Source: Dongia_B sp035539075 (lineage in GTDB: Bacteria > Pseudomonadota > Alphaproteobacteria > Dongiales > Dongiaceae). Taken from it: 64,000 bases of DNA. Both the position numbers and the translations under genes were made by a program. The first letter of the stretch is position 1. Each line of letters starts with the position of its first letter. Below, in pieces: positions 43,285 through 52,345 of this stretch. A model generated the notes under the pieces. The model was not told where the DNA came from. It ran no database searches and saw only the letters and a program-made list of their open reading frames with translations. The stretch lies in NCBI GenBank assembly GCA_035539075.1, contig DATLJB010000176.1:1-64000 (forward strand). Reading direction: 5' to 3'.

Positions 43285-43566
43285 ATGACCCGTGGCACAA
43301 AACGACGCAGCGAAGACACCGTTCTTACGGATGAGGCCCCATCCGTCGATGCCCTCACTGCCTATGACGAAGCCCACATGGCGGTCTATCTGCAGCTGCT
43401 TTATGGGACCGCGGAGGGGTACAGCATCTCCCGCCTCGCTCGTGAGGCATTCGATATTGATGTAGGAGCCGAACCGGAACGCGCTGAAAAAATTGTCAAC
43501 AGTCACCTACGGCGCGCCAAATGGCTCACCGAAGGCGGCAGGCACTATTTTCTGACAGCTGATTGA
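43285..43566 (+). CDS. DUF2285-type DNA-binding domain protein (short form)
   Basis: 93 residues from ATG 43285, with GGGAGG 6 bases upstream. The body has YDEAHMAVYLQLLYGTAEGY and EPERAEKIVNSHLRRAKWLT, the pattern of the small transcriptional-regulator domain proteins found beside DUF2285/DUF6499 genes in alphaproteobacterial ICEs. Likely a regulator of excision or transfer. It is the only plus-strand backbone gene here. Confidence 0.7.
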   Translation: MTRGTKRRSEDTVLTDEAPSVDALTAYDEAHMAVYLQLLYGTAEGYSISRLAREAFDIDVGAEPERAEKIVNSHLRRAKWLTEGGRHYFLTAD

Positions 43567-43593
43567 ATCTGATGGCCTTCAGGATGATCGGAC

Positions 43594-44392
43594 TTATTTC
43601 AGAAGCTGGCGGTATCCGCCTGCCATCAATGACCTGCCTCTGACCACGAGACGTCTGACCCTGTCCTTGAGGTGGTCTCCAGGATCATTCCAATCCCGGT
43701 CTATCCGCTCGATTCCGTAGATCGCCTCACCGATGTGCCGATGCGAGGCGCCGCCGAGCGACAAATCCAGTGCCCGCAGAACCGCCGCGAGGCGCATGCC
43801 GCGCGGTTCGGCCGGAAAGTATTTTATCCGAAGTTTGCCTGAACGGCACAACTCCATGAAGCAGCTGATCGCATTGAGTTGCGGCTTCGATTGCCATTTC
43901 TCAAAAGCGATGCTGGTCAGGAGCTTCACAGAGGCGTTGAGATCGCCTTCATAGACCACCTGAAAGAATCGGCGTTCTTCCTGAAACAGCAGATGGTGCA
44001 GATGCGCATTTGAACTGAGAACAGCGGCAAGTTCAGGAAGCCTCGCGACTTCCACCTCTGAGCCGGCCTCCGCTGCGCACGGCCGCGCATAGAGCCTCAG
44101 GACATGCGGGCAGATATCAGGATCCCAGAATATTCTCGCATTCCATGCAATCTGATCCGGCCTACCACCAAAAGATCAACCCCCATCGGCGGAACCTCGA
44201 GTTGTCTGCCGATAACTCCTGCCGGTCCGGGCTGGTGGCCCCCGGGTCAGCAGTTGCGACAGCACGATGCCAGTCGTGCTGGTAATCGGGATTGCGACGC
44301 AGAAACTCCCAGGCCCAATCGCGCCGCGTCATCGACGAAAATTCGCTGCTCCCCCTGCCGGCATCCTCAGAAGGACGAGTCTGGCTAGACAT
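43594..44392 (-). pseudogene. DUF6499-DUF2285 regulator with a frameshift
   Basis: The N-terminal part (from ATG 44392) has TRRDWAWEFLRRNPDYQHDW, the DUF6499 motif, and stops after WGLIFWW at about 44162. In the next frame the protein resumes as GRPDQIAWNARIFWDPDICP and continues through the DUF2285 core MRLAAVLRALDLSLGGASHR and VRGRSLMAGGYRQLL to 43594. A one-base change in the A4 run 44170-44173 would restore a single ~265-residue protein. It may be a true pseudogene, a sequencing error or programmed slippage. The intact relatives are paired as activators in Mesorhizobium-type ICEs. Confidence 0.7.
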
Positions 44393-44401
44393 CGGGAGTG
44401 C

Positions 44402-45139
44402 CTAACTCGGACCAGGCATTTTCCTCTCCGAAGAATGACCCTCACCTGGCTCTCCTTCATATTCTTCCGGATGACTACCGGCTCTGCCGCATCCTGCATG
44501 AAACAGGGGAAGTGCCGGCTGCCAGAGAACGGGAGCAGCTAACCCGCTTGCTTCTCGTAGCCCCCGGAGTACGTCCAGGGAAATTTCGAGATAGCCGGCA
44601 ACCGCCATCATTCCATCAATGGTCATTGGTTCGTGAATGCGACAAAGCGGCCATCCTGCCCGGCGCAGAATGCGTTCAATCCGCAGATCCGTCACGGTCA
44701 CGATATGCGTCAGTGACCAGGAAATGCCAAACTCCACCATACCGAGGAAGAGTTCATAGGTCGCGATGGTCAGACCACCAACGGCCTTCACATCGTGAGA
44801 CCTCACATCCAGCGCGAAGCGACTGCTTTCCCAGATACGGGGACCTGCCGGTGCCGGGTTCGCCCCCAGAAGCATCGGGAAAACTTCGGTCAGCATGGTC
44901 GGACCCGAGCAGGGGAGCATCCGGACGCAGCCCTGAACATGTCCATGATGAGCCTGCTGGAGCAGATAGACCGGGCCTATAGCATCAAAGCCATCGATCT
45001 CTTTCCCGTCGCGTGCGTCGACATTCCAGCCAAGCCTGTTCCTGAAAACCCGGTAGCGCAACTGATACATCTCATCAAGCTGCGCCTCAAATTCATGCCG
45101 CCTTCCCGGCACAATCATCTGCATCATGGATATCTCCAA
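44402..45139 (-). CDS. traI: Acyl-homoserine-lactone synthase (LuxI/TraI family)
   Basis: 245 residues. Conserved LuxI residues are visible: LRYRVFRNRLGW (Arg/Phe/Trp), EIDGFD (Glu/Asp), CVRMLPCSGPTMLTEVFP and WESSRFALD (Glu, Arg). It makes an AHL signal from acyl-ACP and SAM. The family usually has 200-215 residues; here ~30 extra charged C-terminal residues (EEYEGEPGEGHSSERK) are added. It sits downstream of the luxR gene and beside ICE regulators, so it probably gates transfer by cell density. Confidence 0.92.
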   Translation of the reverse strand: MEISMMQMIVPGRRHEFEAQLDEMYQLRYRVFRNRLGWNVDARDGKEIDGFDAIGPVYLLQQAHHGHVQGCVRMLPCSGPTMLTEVFPMLLGANPAPAGPRIWESSRFALDVRSHDVKAVGGLTIATYELFLGMVEFGISWSLTHIVTVTDLRIERILRRAGWPLCRIHEPMTIDGMMAVAGYLEISLDVLRGLREASGLAAPVLWQPALPLFHAGCGRAGSHPEEYEGEPGEGHSSERKMPGPS

Positions 45140-45191
45140 CCAAACCGAATGGCTGGTTGATTGAAGATGATCAGATGAGGAAAATAAGCCT

Positions 45192-45212
45192 GTGCAGCTG
45201 CCCAGCTTGCAC
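45192..45212. promoter_or_regulatory. Candidate lux/tra-box upstream of the AHL synthase
   Basis: GTGCAGCTG...CAGCTTGCAC forms an imperfect dyad (GTGCA/TGCAC arms, GCTG/CAGC inner arms), 53-73 bp upstream of the synthase start. The spacing is a few bases longer than the usual 18-20 bp box, so confidence is limited. Confidence 0.35.
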
Positions 45213-45228
45213 CTGATCTACAGCACGC

Positions 45229-45963
45229 TCAGGAAACAGAGCCTCTATCAGCTGCAAAGTGGGCAACGGCTTGCCTGACGGTGCGCACACCTAGTTTCGC
45301 CCGCATATTATCGAGGTGAAAGGCCGCGGTCCGGCGCGATATCCCGAGAATCTGGCCGATTTCCCAAGCTGATTTCCCCTTCGATGCCCAGTTCAGGCAT
45401 TCGTACTCACGCTCCGACAATGTGATGGCACCAACCACCCGGAGCGGGCCCAGGGCCCGACGGGCAGAGCGATGGAAAAGAGCAGAAATCAACAAGAGGA
45501 GCGGCAGATGGAGTTCGATACAGCGTTGGAAAGCTGCAAGCGGCCGATCAGCAGCGAAAGTCACAGCCGCAGTCGTATTGCAGTCATCGCGAATCGGAAT
45601 TGTCAGGCCGTGCCGAAGACCGAATTGAGCGGCCAGATCAAAGAACTCTCCTTCGCTCTCCACTTCATCCGAAACGGTGAAACCCGGCCCCCAGATGAAA
45701 GGCTGCGAATGCCGGGTGGCATGCAGGACGACCGGATCCAGATCCTGGTAATGGTTCTCCAGATAGAACTTTGTCCAAGCAGGCGGATAGTTTGAAATCA
45801 GGCCGCTATTACGAACTTCCGGCGATGAAATGAGCAGATAAGCGAAAGTACGGAGTTCGAACGTTGATATGATATCTTCTATGGCCCCGCGCAACTGCAA
45901 TTCGTCAGGGCGACTGGCGATACTATCTACAAAACGATGGAAGGTCAGTTGCAGGTCCTGCAA
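45229..45963 (-). CDS. LuxR-family quorum-sensing regulator (TraR-like)
   Basis: 244 residues. The autoinducer-binding domain covers the first ~165 residues (YLENHYQDLDPVVLHATRHS, PFIWGP, GEFFDLAAQFGLRHGLTIPI: the W-Y-D-W-G ligand-pocket pattern). The C-terminal LuxR HTH reads LSEREYECLNWASKGKSAWE and TAAFHLDNMRAKLGVRTVRQ. It is encoded directly upstream of the AHL synthase on the same strand, forming a complete circuit. Confidence 0.93.
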   Translation of the reverse strand: MQDLQLTFHRFVDSIASRPDELQLRGAIEDIISTFELRTFAYLLISSPEVRNSGLISNYPPAWTKFYLENHYQDLDPVVLHATRHSQPFIWGPGFTVSDEVESEGEFFDLAAQFGLRHGLTIPIRDDCNTTAAVTFAADRPLAAFQRCIELHLPLLLLISALFHRSARRALGPLRVVGAITLSEREYECLNWASKGKSAWEIGQILGISRRTAAFHLDNMRAKLGVRTVRQAVAHFAADRGSVS

Positions 45964-46206
45964 AAGCTCGCTACCTCAGGATTGTTCGTCGTTGCCGGCT
46001 TCTGCCTCTGCTCTGAAAATCGCAGCCGGCTATAATTCTTTCTCTGGCAGGAGTCGTAAGATCACCAGGCGACGATGATCATCAACACCAGTTCCGTTAA
46101 CAAATGTCGTCGATAGTTTGCGAAATTGTCGTTGCCGGACGGTACATCTAATCTTTGACAAAGCTGAGATTCAGAGAGCCATGCTCCGGCAGCCGTGCAA
46201 ATTGGT

Positions 46207-47352
46207 TCAGCCGTTCACATTGAGAAGTTTGCGTGGCGCTTCAGTCAATCGGACGCCGCCTTCGTCACTCACAACCACGGTTTCGCTGAACGCGAGACCG
46301 TTCGAGACCGTATACATATGAAAAGCCATATTGCGCTGAAGCACCCAGTCATCGCCGGGGCGGAACACGTAAGTGAAGTCACTCGACCGGCACGTGAACT
46401 GTTGATAGTAACCCAGGCTGTAGCCTGAAATATTTTCATACTTCGATTTCAGCCCGGACTTCAGCATGCCGTCGCGCAAGAGCTGGTCCACATCGCTGGC
46501 ACGCGCACCAGTCTTCATTGCTGCGATCTGGTGATCCTGAAGAGCCACAATACGTTCGGCACGTTCACGTGTTTCATAATCCGGCTCCCCAACAAAGACC
46601 GGGCGCATCAGGCGGGCTGAGTAACCGCGGTACTGAGGAATCATCTCCACATGTAGCAGGTCACCTTCCTTAAGCGGCTCATCATCCACCAGCGCATGCA
46701 TCTTGTTGTCGTCAAGTGCCCGGGTGACGGGACCTATGACGCCGGCATCCCCGCCACTGAGGATGATGTGCTTTGCCGCCATCGCGACACAGTCGCGGGC
46801 GGAGAGGCCGCTGCGGAATTCTCTGAGAATTGCGCGAATGCCGTCGTCAGCAATCTCCGATGCCCTTTTCAGATAGGTAATCTCTTCTTCCGACTTGATC
46901 GCCCGCTTTTCCCGCAACGCGCGCGATATGTCGACAAACGACGACCGCGGAAACGCGGCCTGCAAGGCATCAAAGCGGTTTAGAGTCATGTTGTAGGAGT
47001 CACGGTCAATCGCAATCGTATCGTGTGCCAGCGATCGCCTGGAAAGCTCAGCTTTCAGAAGCTCAACCGGGTTAGCCCAGTCCGGGTAGCCAACGACGTC
47101 TTCCGGCGCCACATTGCCATATTCATGGCAGGTGCCTTCATCGACACAGCGCAATATCATCAGCGGCACCCCGTGCCTGGGCAACAAGCAGAATTGTTGA
47201 AAACCTTCGGACATCGAATAGCCGATCAGGTGAAAAATGAATTCGGGCTGATCGATGAGCAGAAGATCAGCGCCAACGGAAGCCATGACCGCCTGAATCT
47301 CGCGATGGCGCTTTTCAAAGACAGTCTGCGAAAGGAAAAGTTGCTTGTTCAC
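46207..47352 (-). CDS. M24-family (creatinase/Xaa-Pro peptidase-like) enzyme
   Basis: 381 residues. The N-terminal creatinase domain (FEKRHREIQAVMASVGADLL) precedes the pita-bread domain (EITYLKRASEIADDGIRAIL, GDLLHVEMIPQYRGYSARLM, FRPGDDWVLQRNMAFHMYTV). The usual metal-binding aspartates are replaced (HVEM where D-x-G is expected), as in creatinase and ectoine-hydrolase-type members, so C-N hydrolysis without two metals is likely. It ends the ABC/catabolic operon. Substrate unknown; ectoine hydrolase (DoeA) is one possibility. Confidence 0.82.
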   Translation of the reverse strand: MNKQLFLSQTVFEKRHREIQAVMASVGADLLLIDQPEFIFHLIGYSMSEGFQQFCLLPRHGVPLMILRCVDEGTCHEYGNVAPEDVVGYPDWANPVELLKAELSRRSLAHDTIAIDRDSYNMTLNRFDALQAAFPRSSFVDISRALREKRAIKSEEEITYLKRASEIADDGIRAILREFRSGLSARDCVAMAAKHIILSGGDAGVIGPVTRALDDNKMHALVDDEPLKEGDLLHVEMIPQYRGYSARLMRPVFVGEPDYETRERAERIVALQDHQIAAMKTGARASDVDQLLRDGMLKSGLKSKYENISGYSLGYYQQFTCRSSDFTYVFRPGDDWVLQRNMAFHMYTVSNGLAFSETVVVSDEGGVRLTEAPRKLLNVNG

Positions 47353-47380
47353 TGCAAGTGCCTATTCAGGTGTTGAGGTA

Positions 47381-48181
47381 TTAGTCCAGGATCAGGTCAC
47401 CTAACTGGCCGAAACCGGTCAGGTTGTGGTTGTAGCCAGCCAGCCGCAAGGCGTGCCAGGCCATAGCCTGGTTGCTGGTAACCACGGGAAGACCCAGTGT
47501 TTTCTCGATTTTTTCGATCAGACTGACGACCCGCAGACCGGTACAGCTGATGAACAGCGCATCGACGCCTTGAACGCACTGCTCACGTGCCGTAGCAAGA
47601 ATGTCGTCATGTGACACCTGGCAAATCTCGGAATCGAGCTCAAGCCCGTAGGTGGTCACGTACGGAATCTCGAAGCCCTTGCGCTGAAAGGCGTCGCGCA
47701 TGTAGGACGTCACCTCGACGGTGTAGGGAGCCAAAAGAGACACCCGTCTCGCGTCGATATGGCGCAAGGCCTCGACGGCGGCGGTGAAAGGGTTGGTGAA
47801 GGCCACGCCGGGTCGGACCGATTGGATCAGTTCGCGGAGTCGGTCTTCTCCGATGGCAATCGTTCCTGACGTGCAGCAATAGATCACGACGTCCAGCGGC
47901 TCTTCGGGGGTGATCGTGCCGACCGCGCGCACCATGTCTTCCTGCATCTCGGACAACGCCGAAAGCGAAATAGTGTTGCTGTTAAGCACACGCGTCGTCA
48001 GCAGGAGTACGTCTTCGGGAAGGATGGCATGCATCTCCTCTTCGCCGGTAAGGCCGGAGGCGAGATCAACCATGCCGAGCCGAGCTTTCCAGATCCGCCC
48101 TGTGATCGGCTTCACAGGGCGAAGCAGGACCGCGGCGCTACGCGGCTGTGCGCGGGTTTTGAGTGCGTCGTCTATTACCAC
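47381..48181 (-). CDS. Asp/Glu racemase-superfamily enzyme (maleate isomerase/EutA-like)
   Basis: 266 residues. Two cysteine motifs define the active site: VVIYCCTSGTIAIGEDRL near residue 105 and ALFISCTGLRVVSLIEKIE near 215. The arrangement matches arylmalonate decarboxylase, maleate isomerase and the EutA protein of ectoine catabolism. The start overlaps the permease end by 44 bp, which is larger than usual but the N-terminus WKARLGMVDLASG fits the fold. Operon position suggests it processes the imported compound. Confidence 0.8.
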   Translation of the reverse strand: MVIDDALKTRAQPRSAAVLLRPVKPITGRIWKARLGMVDLASGLTGEEEMHAILPEDVLLLTTRVLNSNTISLSALSEMQEDMVRAVGTITPEEPLDVVIYCCTSGTIAIGEDRLRELIQSVRPGVAFTNPFTAAVEALRHIDARRVSLLAPYTVEVTSYMRDAFQRKGFEIPYVTTYGLELDSEICQVSHDDILATAREQCVQGVDALFISCTGLRVVSLIEKIEKTLGLPVVTSNQAMAWHALRLAGYNHNLTGFGQLGDLILD

Positions 48182-48977
48182 ATTTCCTCCAAACTAACTG
48201 AACTACGCCTGCCATCGCCAGAATGAACAGGCTCAACATCACCAGCAGGGTGGACACTGCGGCGAGAGTTGGCTCGATCTCGAAACGGATGCCATCCCAA
48301 AGCTTCTTGGGCAAAGTCGCCACAGTTGGGCTCGAGATGAAAAGCGCGATCAGAAGCTCGTCAAATGAGATCAGGAAGGCGAAGAGCCCCGACGAAATCA
48401 GCCCGGGTATTGCCATTGGCAAAGTCACGCGCCAGATCGTCATAAGGCGGCTGGCACCGAGATTGCGGGCAGCATTCTCGACAGAGAGATCGATCGAACG
48501 TAAGGATGCGCTCATGATCGTGACAACGAATGGCAGGGCAACAACGGTATGACCAATCACGAACCCCGCCAGTGTGCCCGTCAGCCTGAGATAGGACAGC
48601 ACGTTGAACAGAGCGATCGCCGTCACCAGTGAAGGAATAATCATCGGCAGCATGAGCAGAGAGTTAAGCGCCTTACCTCCGGTAGGTCTGCCGCGCACCA
48701 GACCATAAGCGGCGAGGCCCCCAATCACGAGAGATACGATCGCTGTCATTGTAGCGACCACCAAACTGGTCACAGTTGCGTCTACCCAGCCCGGCATTTC
48801 CCAGTAACGGGAGTACCATTGCAGTGAGAAGCCCTTCGGCGGGAACAAGAGCAGCGACGATTCATTGAAAGAAATCGGAACAACAATGAGATTAGGAACG
48901 ATCAGGAAAAACAGAACCAGACAGACGATGAGATAGAGAATCGCCTTCGGCAGGGTCAGAGCGCCTTTCTTGCTCAT
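48138..48977 (-). CDS. ABC importer permease (PotC-like)
   Basis: 279 residues, six predicted helices, and the EAA loop ENAARNLGASRLMTIWRVTL contacting the ATPase. This is the PotC/spermidine-type permease family. The start overlaps the stop of the preceding permease (ATGA). Confidence 0.9.
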   Translation of the reverse strand: MSKKGALTLPKAILYLIVCLVLFFLIVPNLIVVPISFNESSLLLFPPKGFSLQWYSRYWEMPGWVDATVTSLVVATMTAIVSLVIGGLAAYGLVRGRPTGGKALNSLLMLPMIIPSLVTAIALFNVLSYLRLTGTLAGFVIGHTVVALPFVVTIMSASLRSIDLSVENAARNLGASRLMTIWRVTLPMAIPGLISSGLFAFLISFDELLIALFISSPTVATLPKKLWDGIRFEIEPTLAAVSTLLVMLSLFILAMAGVVQLVWRKCGNRRRTQNPRTAA

Positions 48978-49867
48978 TAGCGGTCCTCCTTGCCATAGAT
49001 TCGGTCAATACCAAGCATTCGTTCGTAAACCAGATAGAGAACAATCGTCAGAACCAGCAGGATCGTGGACAGGGCGGCGGCGAAACCCCAATTCAGCATC
49101 TGATCGATCTGGATTTCGATGATCTGTGCAAACATCGTCTCCTTAGGCCCGCCCATCAGCGCCGGAGTGATGTAGAAGCCAAGGCTGAGGATGAAGACCA
49201 GCAGGCAACCCGCTCCGACGCCAGGAAGGCTGAGCGGCAGGAATACGCGCAGGAAGGCCCGGAACGGCGCGGCCCCGAGGTTGGCTGCGGCATCGGTCAG
49301 GTTTGCAGGGATCGCGGCCATGACGGAATAGATTGGCAGGATCATGAATGGCAGCATGTAGTGGGTCATACCCAGTATGACCGAAAAGTAGTTATAGAGC
49401 AGCGGAAGCGGCTCATCGATCAGGCCCACACCGACCAGGTTCGAATTGATCACGCCGTCGCGACCCAGAATTGCCAACCAGGCAAACATCCGGACGAGGA
49501 TATTGGTCCAGAACGGGATCAGAATCGTGATCAGGATCGCGGTCTTGAGCTTTCCCGATGCCTGCGTGATCGCAAAGGCGACCGGATAGGCCAGGATGAC
49601 ACAGACAATCGTCGTGGTCAGCGACAGCTTTAGCGTCTTGATCAGCGTATTCAGGTAGAGCGGTTGCGTGAAAGCTTTCTCGAAATGCGCGGTCGTGAAG
49701 TTGGGGTCGAAGAACGCCTTCGACAGAAACATCGCCAGAGGAACGAAGAAAAACAGAATCAAGAACAGCAGGCAGGGCACCAGGAAGTTCATCTGAATCC
49801 GCTGCTCCCGGCGTTGCAGGCGCCGGAACTGAACGGCATTGAGGGCATAGACAGACGCGTCCATCAT
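48977..49867 (-). CDS. ABC importer permease (PotB-like)
   Basis: 296 residues, six helices, EAA loop TDAAANLGAAPFRAFLRVFL. A long polar N-terminus (RRLQRREQRIQ) precedes the first helix. It is the first of the two permeases, 66 bp downstream of the binding-protein gene. Confidence 0.9.
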   Translation of the reverse strand: MMDASVYALNAVQFRRLQRREQRIQMNFLVPCLLFLILFFFVPLAMFLSKAFFDPNFTTAHFEKAFTQPLYLNTLIKTLKLSLTTTIVCVILAYPVAFAITQASGKLKTAILITILIPFWTNILVRMFAWLAILGRDGVINSNLVGVGLIDEPLPLLYNYFSVILGMTHYMLPFMILPIYSVMAAIPANLTDAAANLGAAPFRAFLRVFLPLSLPGVGAGCLLVFILSLGFYITPALMGGPKETMFAQIIEIQIDQMLNWGFAAALSTILLVLTIVLYLVYERMLGIDRIYGKEDR

Positions 49868-49933
49868 CTGGATGTTCCTTGACGGCAGCTATCGGGCCCC
49901 ACCGGGAGAAAATGGGGCCCGGGTGGAATTCGA

Positions 49934-51004
49934 TCAGCTCAGACGCCACTCTTGCCAGCGTTCGAGAACCTTGGTGAAGTTCGGTCCCCAGTAATTGAAG
50001 TCGCAGATCAGCTGCTTGTCGAAATGGCTCGTCGGCAGGAGCGACTTGTACTTGTCCGACGCCATGGGAATTGAATTCGTGTTTACCGGCCCATAAGCGA
50101 TTTCCGCAGAGATGCGCGCGTTGTTGGCCGTCTGGCTGGCCCAGGCAATGAACGCCATCGCGACTTCCTTGTTCGGCGCGTTCTTGGGAACTGCCCAGGC
50201 GTCAGCTTGCATCTGCGCGCCTTCCCATTGGATCGCGACGGGGATGCCCGCATCCATCAGGCTGCCGAGACGGCCGTTCCAGACCTGTGCCAGCGCGACT
50301 TCCTTGCTCGACAACAACTGAGCGGGTTGCGCGCCACCCGTCCACCAGACCACATCGTTCTTGATCTCGTCCAGCTTGGCGAATGCTGTGGTCAGCTTCT
50401 CTTCGGTCAGAGGATAGATCTCCTCTTTCTTCAGGCCGGCGGCCATCAAAGCCCAGGGCAGGTTGTCGAGCGGATAGTCACGAAGCGTCCGCTTGCCCGG
50501 GAAGCGCTTGGTATCCCAGATGTCCGCCACCGAGCTCGGCTTGTCGCCCTTGATGACGTCTTCGCGATAGGCCAGGACCGTCGACCAGGTGATGTTGCCA
50601 ATCCCGTACTTCGTCACGAATCCTTTGGGAAAGCCGGTCGTATCGATCACGCCGTAGTCGAGCGGCTCAAGATAGCCCTGCTCGCCAACGGAAAAAGCCT
50701 GCTCGAGCCCGACGTCGCAGATGTCCCAGGTGACGTTTCCAGCCTTCACCATCGAGATGATTTTGGCGTTGCTGGGGTCGGTGTCCTCGGAAAGGGTTAC
50801 ACCTGCGGCTTTTGCAAAGGGTGTGAACCAGGCATTGCGCTCGGCGTCCTGAAATGCGCCGCCCCATGACGCAAACGTCATACGCTTGCCGGCCAGCGAT
50901 GACAGATTCAGTGCGGATGCCGATTTGCCGAGAAGGCTGCCAACTCCCAAGGCCGCGCCAAAGAGAGCCGAGTCTTTGAGAAGTTTCCGTCTTGTGTAGT
51001 TCAA
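49934..51004 (-). CDS. ABC importer substrate-binding protein (PotD-like), Tat-exported
   Basis: 356 residues from the TTG at 51004, chosen because AAGGAGGG lies 4-5 bases upstream and the N-terminus NYTRRKLLKDSALFGAALGV is a twin-arginine signal; an ATG 18 codons further up would bury the signal. The mature protein has MTFASWGGAFQDAERNAWFT at its start and a GNITWSTVLAYREDVI region, as in polyamine/iron/amide-binding proteins of family 1. Ligand not assignable. Confidence 0.88.
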   Translation of the reverse strand: MNYTRRKLLKDSALFGAALGVGSLLGKSASALNLSSLAGKRMTFASWGGAFQDAERNAWFTPFAKAAGVTLSEDTDPSNAKIISMVKAGNVTWDICDVGLEQAFSVGEQGYLEPLDYGVIDTTGFPKGFVTKYGIGNITWSTVLAYREDVIKGDKPSSVADIWDTKRFPGKRTLRDYPLDNLPWALMAAGLKKEEIYPLTEEKLTTAFAKLDEIKNDVVWWTGGAQPAQLLSSKEVALAQVWNGRLGSLMDAGIPVAIQWEGAQMQADAWAVPKNAPNKEVAMAFIAWASQTANNARISAEIAYGPVNTNSIPMASDKYKSLLPTSHFDKQLICDFNYWGPNFTKVLERWQEWRLS

Positions 51005-51065
51005 TTTTCCCTCCTTGTTTTTGCCCGATTGTTGTTTTTGAAGTGTCCGGGCCGACACCTTTGCG

Positions 51066-52211
51066 CTACTTCGCTTCTACCAACAGCATGTCGGCCGCGT
51101 TCCAGCCGACACGTATTTTCGTTCCAGGGGTAAATCCGTCGGACTGTCGTTGCGTCGACACACGCGCCCTGATTGTCACGTTCGGTGAGAGGCGGATCAG
51201 GTATTTCCGCGCGTTACCGACAAACAGAAAATCCTCGATCATTCCGTTAAAGACGTTTTCGGCGCCGTCTGCTTCGTTCCCCAACAGCACGCTCTCTAAC
51301 CGCAGCGTATAAGACGCGGTGTTCGACGGCTTTTTGAAGCCGTCGCGCAGATTGCCTTTCATGACGCCGACGCCTTCGATGTTCAGCACACAAGTCCGGT
51401 CCCAGATGGCGTCGACCTTGGCTTCGAGCAGGTTGGTTTCACCGAGGAAGTCCGCGACGAAACGACTTTCCGGAGCATTATAGAGCGCCTCGGGAGTGCC
51501 AACCTGGGCGAGCCGGCCGGCGTTGAAAACAGCAATCCGGTCTGAGAGAGTCAGCGCCTCTTCCTGATCATGCGTCACAAAGAGAATCGTGGCTCCCACC
51601 TTGTGGTGGAGCTGCTTCAGCTCGAATTTCATTTCTTCGCGCAGTTTGGCGTCCAACGCGCCCAGCGGCTCATCCAGGAGCAGAACAGGCGGCTCAAATA
51701 CCAGTGCGCGCGCCAGTGCCACCCGTTGCTGCTGCCCACCGGAGAGTTGCTTGGGGCGGCGTTCAGCAAGCCCTTCCAGGCGCACTAGCTGAAGGGCTTT
51801 CTTCACTCTGTTGGCGATCTCGCTCCGCGGAAGCTTGCGCATCTCCAGCGGGAAAGCGACATTCCGCTCCACACTGAGATGAGGAAAAAGCGCGTAGTTC
51901 TGGAATACCATGCCGATATTACGCGTATGGACCGGCTGGCTGATGATCGACGTTCCGTTCAGGAGCACATCGCCGGCCGAAGGGATAGCAAAGCCGGCGA
52001 TCATCATCAGTGTGGTAGACTTCCCTGAGCCGCTGGGCCCGAGGAACGTCATGAACTCCCCTGCCCGAATGTCGAGGGAAACCGCTTCGGCAGCGACGAA
52101 GTCGCCGTAATATTTGCAGAGATCTTTCAGCTCGACCCGTGCGCCCTTTCGGGTGTCGGAAACACTTCTGTCCCTCACGGCACGTGGCTCCATCACCGCA
52201 TTTCCGTCCAT
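51066..52211 (-). CDS. ABC importer ATPase (PotA-like)
   Basis: 381 residues. Walker A LGPSGSGKSTTLMMIAG, signature QLSGGQQQRVALARAL, Walker B VLLLDEPLGALD and the switch His in LFVTHDQEEAL are intact. A C-terminal TOBE-like region follows. It leads the operon and diverges from the LysR gene (134-bp gap). Confidence 0.93.
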   Translation of the reverse strand: MDGNAVMEPRAVRDRSVSDTRKGARVELKDLCKYYGDFVAAEAVSLDIRAGEFMTFLGPSGSGKSTTLMMIAGFAIPSAGDVLLNGTSIISQPVHTRNIGMVFQNYALFPHLSVERNVAFPLEMRKLPRSEIANRVKKALQLVRLEGLAERRPKQLSGGQQQRVALARALVFEPPVLLLDEPLGALDAKLREEMKFELKQLHHKVGATILFVTHDQEEALTLSDRIAVFNAGRLAQVGTPEALYNAPESRFVADFLGETNLLEAKVDAIWDRTCVLNIEGVGVMKGNLRDGFKKPSNTASYTLRLESVLLGNEADGAENVFNGMIEDFLFVGNARKYLIRLSPNVTIRARVSTQRQSDGFTPGTKIRVGWNAADMLLVEAK

Positions 52212-52345
52212 CCCGCACGTCCCTCCCCGTATCTTTCAACCAATGATCCTCGTGGACTAGTAGTGTGTAAAATTCATAATTTGACCTAGTGTATTCCTGC
52301 GAGTTATGGATTTAGGGGAAAAAGTAGAACAAAAGGGGATGTGCC

